Origin: Crossaster papposus
Taxonomy: Eukaryota > Echinodermata > Asteroidea > Velatida > Solasteridae
Assembly (NCBI GenBank): GCA_037893245.1
Contig: JBAIAA010001143.1
Location: 241,001-305,000 of the forward strand
DNA: 64,000 nt
Direction: 5' to 3'
Shown here: piece after piece, positions 50,401-62,400 of the stretch
Layout of the letters: every line of letters starts with the position of its first letter
Position numbering within the stretch: position 1 is the stretch's first letter
The notes under the pieces: generated by a model
Told to the model about the DNA's origin: nothing
Database searches by the model: none
Seen by the model: only the letters and a program-made list of their open reading frames with translations
Position numbers and translations under genes: made by a program

Positions 50401-53400
50401 TACAGAGGGCGACTACGGTGGCCGAGTGACGACACTGGACTTCACGACGGGCGCACTCACCAGAACAGACGACAGGGTTGAATACAAGTGCTGCGCCGTA
50501 CGACCATCGGTTTGTATCGCAGACGTGTGCGATACGTGTTCACTGAATGTTGAGTGTAAGTTGCATTTGAAACAAGTTGTCACTTTTCAACTGAAATGGT
50601 TCTCCACTAACCACGATCAGTTAGGAATGCATCGGAATGCTTTTAGACGATGTCGCACAAAGTTGTCCAATATACAAAGACAATCCTATGATAAAACAAA
50701 AATCTACTTATTGTGGCATATAATATGTGAACGAATCCCTCGGAATGGGTCTTAAGGACATTTGCTCTTCATCTTGGTATATCACTCAACTTGACATTAA
50801 CCGGTTTGCGCCGGATGACGAATATAAACGCAAAGTTTTCCCCAGATTCAAAACGGATGACGCATAAACACGCCACGATCAAGGCCGCAAATGTCTGTCA
50901 GCAGCGAGCAAGGCCGGAAATGCGTGAGTGTGCTTCCTGGTACTGGCGGCCTGAACCTGCTTCGGATCGAGTTTCCTTAAAAATAATCCCGCGCGTCGGC
51001 TAGGCGATGTTAAAATAATCCTGGCGCGAACTGGTTAAAACAGATACAGATGCTATTAGGGCGAAAACGTTAATTGCTTCCATTGAGTTCTATTGTGCAG
51101 AATACCGTAATATGTGCAGCATTACTCAAAAGTAACTCTTGCAACTTGTGAGTCATTTTGTTGTATGTATAAATTAAATATGTTTTTTGTTTTCCTTTAA
51201 ATTTATTTTTAACCTGAAGATCGTCCTTTCTTTTCGGAGCCGGTGGTTCTCACGGACGGGCCATTCGAAGAGGGAGATGACGTCATCCTGTCCTGCAGCG
51301 CAGACGCTAATCCCATGCCACCTGACTTCATCACGTGGGATAGGGTTGGGTCTCCTGACATCCTAACCTCAGTTTACAGCGCTGGTACGAGTACTCTGAC
51401 ACTAAGGGGCATAACAAAGGAGCAGACTGGTTCATACAGGTGTCGTGGAAACAATGGTATACCACCTGTTGTCTTTTCAACACCAGTCGACGTCATTGTG
51501 CATTGTAAGTTGCATGGCATTGGCATTAGTTGTGTTAACATTCATTGTAAGGATTTTAAAGTATCACTTTCCTGTAGCTTTCATACGGATCCTATAGTTG
51601 TCTTCATTTTTTGTCTTTTAGTTGTCTTTTTGTTGTTGTTTACCTAACCAAGACCTAATTTGTTTTTGTGTTTGTGAAATATTAACGTTTTGTGTTGTTG
51701 GGGTATTTCTTAATTTTTGTTGTCCTCTTGGTTTCCTATTATTTATTTATGTTGATTCCTGTGCCAATAAGTAAACCGTATTTATGTCTTTAACATTCTA
51801 AAAGAAACATTTTAACAACATTTTTTAGATGCCAGCCCAATAATGAATGCGAATGACTGAATATACGTCTCTCAAAAGCTCATGCAAATTTGAATGCTGT
51901 TTTGTTGAATTGTTAAATTGAATGGTTATTGTTTACGACTAGTCATAAAACAAAATCGAATGACTATTTTTTCAGCATTTGATTTCGCACAAAATAGAGT
52001 GGCGCGGCCGTTGGTTAAATTGGCTGCTCCTTTGCCGAAATTGACCGGAAAAAAATCTATATAATAAAACCAACAAATTACAATAAAGCTCGATAGACTT
52101 AAATATGTGAAGAGGTTCCTGCGCACCCACTTAGGTCACTATCAGCTACATAGAAATCTAAATTTCCCTTTTTAATAAGTGACCTATCTCGATAGGTCAC
52201 TGTTTGCACGCGTGAAATATGAAAGTAGGTCACTGTCAGCCATGAAATCGCGCATGAAATAGGAAAATGTTATTTTCACGATGCGACTTATGACTTTGAC
52301 TATAACTCAGTTTTGCCTTAAAAACAGTTAAATATCATAATTTGACTATCCAAGTATATTACATACAAAATTGAGTCAATATAACTTATGGTGAATTCAA
52401 AATATTTTCAAACGTGTTTTTTTTTAAATGACCAAAAATTTGATAGGTCAGTTCGTGGTACGATCGACGAAATTACGACGTCACTAGTTTGCTTCTTCAA
52501 AATAAAATTTCACAAGGAATGAATAGCCGCTTCCCTATTTTTGTGCTATTTTTCTTTTTGCAGATGAAGCCACCATATCAAGCTTGGATAACACCTTTGT
52601 GGAAGCCAATGAGGGCGAGGGCGCTGTGCTGGTCTGTACGGCCAGTGGCAACCCCTACCCTTTGATGAGATGGTTGAGTCCAACCGGCTCCAGAATGACC
52701 AATCATACCGAGCCAGGCAGGATAACCCAAGTCGATATCATTCGCGGCGGGGATGTTGTCTATGGGTACACTGTGACCAGCACCCTGCACATCAGAAACG
52801 TTACTGGTATTGGAGACTACGGCTTTTATGTCTGCACCTGTGGAAACGGTGTGGGGAGAGTGGACGCGTTGCCCATTCAGTTGACTTCAAGGGGTGAGTT
52901 TTCTCTAGCTATGGCTACGACTATTGTTAGGATACAGCTATTGTAGACATGGACAAAAGCCCTAGGCAATAGTTTGGGATGCGACAAATGTCATCTTTGG
53001 AACTGACTGGCTATAATGACTGGCCGACAGGAGAAACTGTTCAGTAAACTATTTTGTATTATAACACCTCACTCACAGATTCTGTGTCTTGATTGGCCGA
53101 GAGCGCGGCACGTGTCACTTGCTATTTTTACTATTTTTTACTTGCGCTATCCAAAAAGACTATACCACGCAAAAAGGACTATGCGCATAGCAACACACGA
53201 ACTATGCGCATAGCAACGAAAGCGTGACTGAAACCCAGACGTGTGTTTCGGTGCATTGCGTAAACATTGCTCTATCACCTTCGCACCCGTTCATCAAGGC
53301 AACAAAGTACACGTATGATCGAGAGACGTATAATTCGGAGATTTTTTGTCATTACTATACTTTCAGGAAGCTTAAATTGTGCAGAATCTGTGAGTGAGGT

Positions 53401-56400
53401 GTTATAAAACAAATATTGACTGCTTTATTTCGCGTTATAGTAAAACTAGCCTCCCTCGGTGATCCATGGAGCATTCTATTTTCCCTCGGCTTCGCCTCGG
53501 GAAAATAGAATGCTCCATGGATCACCTCGGGAGGCTAGTTTTACTATACCACTCAAAGCAGTCAATATTTGTATAGTATTAAACTGTGTACTGAAGTTGA
53601 ATGTCTAGGGCGTTCTGGTTAATATTCATACTGCACCTTTATCTAAGTATGCACTAGGATGGTGAGCCTCACCGGTTGTCCGTACCGCATCGTAGCAGGA
53701 GGCAGCGTTTCCTTGAGCTGTGTAGCTGAGAGTACAAACCCAGCCACCAATCTGACTTGGCTGCGAGACAACGTTGAGCAAACCAGTCGTGTACAGCCAA
53801 TGATTACTGAGGGCGACTACGGTGGCCGAGTGACGACACTGGACTTCACGACGGGAGCACTCACCAGAACAGACGACAGGGTTGAATACAAGTGCTGCGC
53901 CGTACGACCATCGGTTTGTACCGCAGACGTGTGCGATACGTGTTCACTGAATGTTGAGTGTAAGTTTCATTTGAAACAAGTTGTCACTTTTCCTCTGAAA
54001 TGGTTCTCCACTAACCACGATCAGTTACAAATGCAACGGGATGCTTTTAGAAGATGTCGCACAAAGTTGTCCAATATACAAAGACATTCCTATGATAAAA
54101 CAAATCCACTTATAATATGTGACCGAATCCCTCAGAATGAGTCTATAAGGACACGTTTGCAAGAATTATTTGTTTACATGCAGTAGAAAGCACGTCATTT
54201 GCTCTTCATCTTGGTATATTTATTGGGTGGCATGGGTGTCTTGTGCGTAAAGCGCTCGCCTCTCACCAATGTGGCCCGGGTTTGATTCCCGGCCCGGACC
54301 ATATGTGAGTAGAGTTGTGCGTTGGTTCTTTTCTGTGCCACGACGGTTTTTCTCTGGGTCCTCCGGTTTTTCTTTCTCTGGAAAAATAAACACCTTCGAT
54401 CTCATATAGTCATATATGAGTCGATGTGGTCGGCTGCCATAGGCGCCTTTACGTGCCAGCGGCTTGACCACGTTGTAGCCGCGTCCTTCGCAATTCAGCA
54501 TCCAAGCTGCGAATAAGGATGATTAGCCTCCCCAATAATTATTATTATTATTATTATTATTATTATTTCACTCAGCTTTACATTAAAACACATACAGTTG
54601 CTTTAATTTTTTTCTAGATTCTTAACCAACCCATATGTTTTTTTTCTTAATTTGTTTAATTTATGTTTACTGTGATTTTGATGTTTTTAATATTGTAAAT
54701 TATCATGCAATTTGACCTCTGGGTTACAATGTGATAATGTGAATAAAATATACCAAATAAATACCAAATATTAGGACGAAAACGTTAATTGCTTTTATTG
54801 ATTTCTATTGTGCATAATACCGTTAAAAGGCATTACTCAAAAGTAACTCTGGCAACTTGTGACTCATTTTGTTGTGTTGAGTCATGAATGTATAAATTAA
54901 ATTTTTAATTTTTTTTTAAAATTTTTTTTTAACCTGAAGATCGTCCTTTCTTTTCGGAGCCGGTTGTTCTCACGGACGGGCCAGTCGAAGAGCGAGATGA
55001 CGTCATCCTGTCGTGCAGTGCAGACGCTAATCCCATGCCACCTGACTTCATCACGTGGGATAGGGTTGGGTCTCCTGACATCCTATCCTCAGTTTACAGC
55101 GCTGGTACGAGTACTCTGACACTAAGGGGCATAACAAAGGAGCAGACTGGTTCATACAGGTGTCGTGGAAACAATGGTATACCACCTGTTGTCTTTTCAA
55201 CACCAGTCGACGTCATTGTGCATTGTAAGTTGCATGGCATTGGCATTAGTTGTGTTAACATTCATTGTAAGGATTTCAAAGTAGCACTTTCCTGTAGCTT
55301 TCATACGGAGCCTATAGTTGTCTTTTTGTTGTCTTTTAGTTGTCTTTTTGTTGTTGTTTACCTAACCAAGACCTAATTTGTTTTTGTGTTTGTGAAATAT
55401 TAACATTTTGTATTGTTTGGGTATTTCTTAATTTTTTTTGTCCTCTTGGTTTCCTACTATTTTTTTAAGTTGATTCCTGTGCCAATAAGTAAACCGTATT
55501 GATGTCTTTAACATTCTAAAAGAAACATTTTAACAACATTTTTTAGATGCCAGCCCAATAATGAATGCGAATGACTGAATATACGTCTCTCAAAAGCTCA
55601 TGCAAATTTGAATGCTGTTTTGTTGAATTGTTAAATTGAATGGTTATTGTTTACGACTAGTCATAAAACAAAATCGAATGACTATTTTTTGCAGCATTTG
55701 ATTTCGCGCAAAATAGAGTGGCGCGGCCGTTGGTTAAATTGGCTGCTCCTTTGCCGAAATTGACCGGAACAAAATCTATATAATAAAACCAACAAATTAC
55801 AATAAAGCTCGATAGACTTGAATATGTGAAGATGTTCCTGCGCGCCCACTTAGGTCACTATCAGCTACATAGAAATCTAAATTTCCCTTTTTAATAAGTG
55901 ACCTATCTCGATAGGTCACTGTTTGCACGCATGAAATATGAAAGTAGGTCACTGTCAGCCATGAAATCGCGCATGAAATAGGAAAATGTTATTTTCACGA
56001 TGCGACTTATGACTTTGACTATAACTCAGTTTTGCCTTAAAAACAGTTAAATATCATAATTTGACTATCCAAGTATATTACATACAAAATTGAGTCAATA
56101 TAACTTATGGTGAATTCAAAATATTTTCAAACGTGTTTTTTTTTAAATGACCAAAAATGAGATAGGTCAGATTGTGGTACGATCGACGAAATTACGACGT
56201 CACTAGTTTGCTTCTTCAAAATAAAATTTCACAAGGAATGAATAGCCGTTCCCCTATTTTTGTGCTATTTTTCTTTTTGCAGATGAAGCCACCATATCAA
56301 GCTTGGATAACACCTTTGTGGAAGCCAATGAGGGCGAGGGCGCTGTGCTGGTCTGTACGGCCAGTGGCAACCCCTACCCTTTGATGAGATGGTTGAGTCC

Positions 56401-59400
56401 AACCGGCTCCAGAATGACCAATCATACCGAGCCAGGCAGGATAACCCAAGTCGATATCATTCGCGGCGGGGATGTTGTCTATGGGTACACTGTGACCAGC
56501 ACCCTGCACATCAGAAACGTTACTGGTATTGGAGACTACGGCTTTTATGTCTGCACCTGTGGAAACGGTGTGGGGAGAGTGGACGCGTTGCCCATTCAGT
56601 TGACTTCAAGGGGTGAGTTTTCTCTAGCTATGGCTACGACTATTGTTAGGATACAGCTATTGTAGACATAGACAAAAGCCCTAGGCAATAGTTTGGGATG
56701 CGACAATATAGTCATCTTTGGAACTGACTGGCTATAATGACTGGCTAACTGACTGACACTTGTGACTATAAGCCTGATTGTTCTCTGGTTAGAAGATTAG
56801 AGTAGTGTTGTCGTATAGTATTGAGCGCAGACGCTAAATCTGCCCGTTAGATAACATGAGATGCATTATTACGAGACACCCTGATTAGCAATATACCGGT
56901 AGGCCACGCCTGCCATAGTAGTAGCGTGAACCATGTCTGGCCAATCACTTGCGCACAAGTGCATTACAACCTAGTCTAATTACATACAAGTAGGTATAAT
57001 TCCTTTGGTTAGGAAATGGTAAACAAATTGCCTTTTCCATTTAACAGTACTGGGAGTCGGACTTACAGTTATTACAGCACTTTCCCATGACTTACGATTG
57101 CAACCAGGCTGGTGATAGAATTGGGACGTACAAGTGAAAGAAAGAGAGTGAAATCAACAAAACGTGTGCTGTAAAACTGTGCATGAAGTAAAAGAATGTC
57201 GGACAAATTAATAATAGTGGAGCTAATCATCCAATACTGGCAGCTATGAAGCTGAATTGTGAAGGATGTCACATTATTACCCCGGTAATTGGGCCCACGA
57301 AACATTCCAAATACCATCTCAGCTTCCTGGGGATAGTATACAGCTCAATGCTGCCATTTCGGCGCAAAGCAGCTAATAACAACCATCTCTGCCCTCAATC
57401 ACATCTGCTCTCAAAGATACTCATTTAATCCTGGGTGGAGAGAAGCAATGAGTGACAAAGTGCCTTGCCCAAGGACACACGTACCACAGTCTCAGGCCGG
57501 ACTCGAACCCACAACCTGCAGCTTTACCTACAGATTGTAAATTCAATGCTCCAGACCACGAGGCCACGGCACTCCACAAAATGGCGACAATTTGTTGGAC
57601 CTTAAAATCATGCACTGTGATTGGTCAATTATTTTTAGGGTTGTGACCAATTGTATTGGTCTATTGTGAATCGCCTGGAATTTGCATGCAATTGGTATTG
57701 TGTGTCAGCTGTTCTACCCTGATTCGCTTGCCTGTTGGTTTAACATTCAAGGTAATTAGTTCACATGTTTCTTTTGTGGTGGACTAGTTTTGCCAGCAGC
57801 ACCAACAAACGTCTCCATCAATGAGGCTGTTAACACGGCTTCGTCCATCACAGTATCGTGGTCACCTAGCAACGAGGTTGCACCGAATCTCTGGTACCGC
57901 GTCAATTATAGAGAGCTTGCCGCTACGGTCGACTTCGATCCCAGCACACGCAGCGACAGACTCCACGACGTCACTTCGTTCACTGTGATGGGACTGCGTC
58001 CGTACACTGTGTACGAGATCGAGGTTTATGCAGCAAACATCAATGGCGCGAGTGAAGCTGTAACGATCTTCGGCACGACTGTGCGTAAGTATGCAGTTAA
58101 TTATGGGTCGTCTCTTGAAGGTTGACGTGTTGTACTTTTACTGAGCTGACTTGTGGCTTTACTGTTTACTTTACTGTCCAGTTGAGAGTACAGAGGTCAA
58201 TTACACAAAACTTGTCTTATTTTGCAACTCATCTTAGGACTTGAGACAAATCCCCACTCTAAGGTCAATTTTGGCTAAGACATGTACTAAGATCAATTTC
58301 ACTAAACCTACCTTATGAAAGATGCATCACAACTACCAATTTGATGGCCGTTCATTTTTGTTACCGTTAGAGGCAACTGTCGTAAAAAAGAAACGCGCAA
58401 ACCAACTTTCTGCACGCGCGCCTGCATAGAAAACTAACTTTCACCAGAAAACTACTCTAGTTCTGCACATTCTACACAAGATTAACTAGTTATTGGCGTA
58501 TAATTGTATTTTGTAAATTATTATTTTTTTACACTTATAAACATATCAAAATGTATCAAAAATCTGTTCAAACCTGTTTCTTTTTCGAACCTATAACTTT
58601 AGGCTGATGTTCGTTTTGAACGAGAAGAAAATGCAACATTTTGCTATGACGGAGTATCCTTACACTGGCCTAGGAGAAACCGTTCAGTAAACTATTTTGT
58701 AGTATTAAACTGTGTACTGAAGTTGAATGTCTAGGGCGTTGGGGTTAATATTCGTACTGCACCTTTATCTAAGTATGCACTAGGATGGTGAGACTCACCG
58801 GGTGTCCGTACCGCATCGTAGCAGGAGGCAGCGTTTCCTTGAGCTGTGTAGCTGAGAGTACAAACCCAGCCACCAATCTGACTTGGCTGCGAGACAACGT
58901 TGAGCAAACCAGTCGTGCACAGCCAATGATTACTGAGGGTGACTACGGTGGCCGAGTGACGACACTGGACTTCACGACGGGCGCACTCACCAGAACAGAC
59001 GACAGGGTTGAATACAAGTGCTGCGCCGTACGACCATCGGTTTGTATCGCAGACGTGTGCGATACGTGTTTACTGAATGTTGAGTGTAAGTTTCATTTGA
59101 AACTGAAATGGTTCTCCACTATTAACCACGATCAGTTACGAATGCATTGGCGATGCTTTTAGACAATATAATGCCCCTTTCCTACATACACCATTTTTCA
59201 AAGTAGAAAAATCTTGATGTACCGTAGCAATTCGCACTCAAAGGTTCAAGGTCAGTTAAATTATACGTTAAGGTGCCCTCACACCGTATATAGCGATCAC
59301 CAGTTGCGTATGGTTGCGAATACAAAATAGTGGTCATAAGTTCCGAACGCAACTCACACGCAACTAATAGGTTTCATAGGTTTGAAGTACGCAACAATCA

Positions 59401-62400
59401 CGCAGGTGATTGCAGACACGCGCAGAGTAAGTTCAGAAATTGTGAACATGTTCAATAATTCTCTGCGGATGCCTGCGATCAATTTATAGGCAACAGGGAC
59501 GCAACAGGTACGCAACGCGCAAAACACGATTGCAACACAATCGCAACAGGTACGCAACTCATAAGTTATGAATGCAGGTGATCGCAAGTGATTTATATTG
59601 ATTTCTATTACTCAAAAGTAACTCTGGCGACTTGTGACTCATTTTGTTGTATGTAAAAACTAAATTATGTGTTGTTTTTCCTTTAAATTTATATTTAACC
59701 TGAAGATCGTCCTTTCTTTTCGGAGCCGGTGGTTCTCACAGACGGGCCAGTCGAAGAGGGAGATGACGTCATCCTGTCCTGCAGTGCAGACGCTAATCCC
59801 ATGCCACCTGACTTCATCATGTGGGATAGGGTTGGGTCTCCTGACATCCTAACCTCAGTTTACAGCGCTGGTACGAGTACTCTGACACTAAGGGGCATAA
59901 CAAAGGAGCAGACTGGTTCATACAGGTGTCGTGGAAACAATGGTATACCACCTGTTGTCTTTTCAACACCAGTCGACGTCATTGTGCATTGTAAGTTGCA
60001 TGGCATTGGCATTAGTTGTGTTAACATTCATTGTAAGGATTTTAAAGTATCACAATGACCTGTTTTAAACCCAATTGTTGTACATTATTTGGCAACATTG
60101 CCTAAAATACACTCTAAAAACTGTGTTTTCCTGCTTATCAGTTTAATCAGTATCAAATCAAATCAAATCAAAAAGATATTTATAAAGCGCCAAAATCAAA
60201 AGTTTGCTCTAAGGCGCTGAAGAGGCACAAAATGAAGATGAATTACTGCTGGTACGCATCCCGAAAAAGATGAGCTTTCAGGAGTGTCTTGAATGTATGC
60301 AGTGAGGTGGTGTCTCTGATGTATTCTGGAAGTTTGTTCCAGATTATGGGGCCATAAACAGAGAATGACCTATCAGCAAAGGAAACACAATGGGTTCTGG
60401 GCACAACAAAGTGCAGCGAAGAGGAGGTTGATGATCGAAGACTACGTCTCCGTTGAGGAGGAATTCGAAGCATGTCCATGATGTAAGCAGGAGCTAGTTT
60501 CCAGTAAGCTTTGAACATAAGAATGATGACCTTATAGTTGATTCTTTGTGTGATTGGGAGCCAGTGTAATTTGATGAGTTCAGGAGTGATGGAGTCAAAC
60601 TTCCGTTTGTTAGAAATTACTCTGGCAGCAGATCGCTGAACATTTTCAAGCCTCTTTTTGAGTTTTTGATTGATACCGATCAAGAGGCTGTTACAGTAGT
60701 CCAGTCGTGATGTCACCAGAGTATGTACTGCCAACTTAGTGGCCTCAACAGTCAGCAGTTTACGGGCTCTACTAATGTTTATTAGGTGGTAGTTAGCAGC
60801 TTTGATGATACTGGACACCTGAGCAGACATAGTCATCCCAGAGTCAAACATGACCCCAAGATTCCTGACTGGATTAGTTTGGGGAGGGACGTCAGCTCCA
60901 GCGACTTTCAGAGATGGCAGATTGAACTTGGCGAGTTGAGCCCTGAAACCAATTGTTAATACCTCAGTCTTGTCGGCGTTGAGTTTCAGGAAATTTGATG
61001 ACATCCAGTCTTGCACTTCCATGATACAACCTTCAACTCTTGACACACCCTTTAAGACCTCATCAGGCGTAACAGGGCAAATTGAGATATAGATCTGTGT
61101 ATCGTCAGCATACATGTGCAATTCCATGCCATGCCTGCGGATGATATGACCTAGTGGAAGGGTATAAATCAGAAACAGGATTGGACCGAGCACTGATCCT
61201 TGAGGAACCCCGAATTTCAAGTGTTGGGGTGCAGAGAACTCGTGGTTGATGTGGACACGTTGTGATCTTCCGGACAGATAAGATGTGAACCACTTCAGTG
61301 GAACATCGTGCAGTCCAAGAAGCTTTTCCATCCGATCAAGTAGGACTCTATGGTCAATAGTGTCAAAGGCTGCACTTAGGTCAAGCAGGACAAGGATAGT
61401 AACACCCCGCTTCTCCATGGTCCACATGATGTCGTTGTGGACCCGGAGGAGGGCCGTTTCTGTGCTGTGGAAACGCTTGTATGCAGACTGAAGGGGCTCA
61501 TGGAGATGGTGATCACTCATGTAGTCCATCAGCTGCTTAGAGACTACCCTTTCGAGCACCTTGGACAAGAAGGGCAGGTTACTGACAGGACGGAAGTTCT
61601 TCAAGATGTTATGGTCCAAACTCGGCTTCTTGAGCACAGGTGTAATCACTGCAGATTTCAGAGAGGTTGGTACAACACCAGATGAGAGGGATGAGTTCAC
61701 AACCAAGGTGATGGTGGGAACAAGAGTATCCAAAAACTGTTTGACCATCCATGACGGTAGTGGGTCAAGAAGGCAAGATGGACTAGGTGCCTTAGAGATG
61801 ATATCTCGAACATCAGTATCACGAACCACGATGAATGTGTCCAAAGATGAACATACATTAGAGTGTGGAGCTGTAGAATCTGATGTATGAGAGGAGAGAC
61901 TTTCCCTGATTGACACAATTTTGGCCGTAAAGAATTTTGAGAAACGATCAGCCAGTTCACTATGACAATCATGATCAGGAAGCTTAGACTGCTTACTGTT
62001 ATGTAGAATGTCATTGATGACCCGGAAAAGATTCTTGTGATCGTTACCGCAGTTAATGATCTTTTCGTTGAAGAAAGAACATTTTGATTGATAAAGTTGT
62101 CGATTGTAGATATTTTTGACTTCCTTAAACTTAATACAATCATCAGGTGAACCAGTGCTAAGCCATTTTCTTTCAGCTTTCCTACGGTCTCGTTTAGATT
62201 GATGTAGAGAATCCGAGAACCAGGGTTGCCGGGGACGTAATACCACAGATTTGGTACGAGCAGGTGCATGTTTATCCAACACGCTAGCAAGTACATTGTT
62301 GTACTGATCCACAGCATCACAAACGTCAGTGGCACGCGATGTAATCAGTTCGGAGGTCATCAAATCTTCCTGAAAAGACTGGGGGTTGATCGACGAGTAC

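Noticed and set aside
54224..54300. True tRNA gene on the plus strand
   Set aside because: It is tRNA-like but continues into a SINE body with an (ATT)n tail, and the stems are degenerate.
61697..62335. 212-codon minus-strand frame
   Set aside because: It overlaps the CR1-like ORF in another frame and has no recognisable motif.
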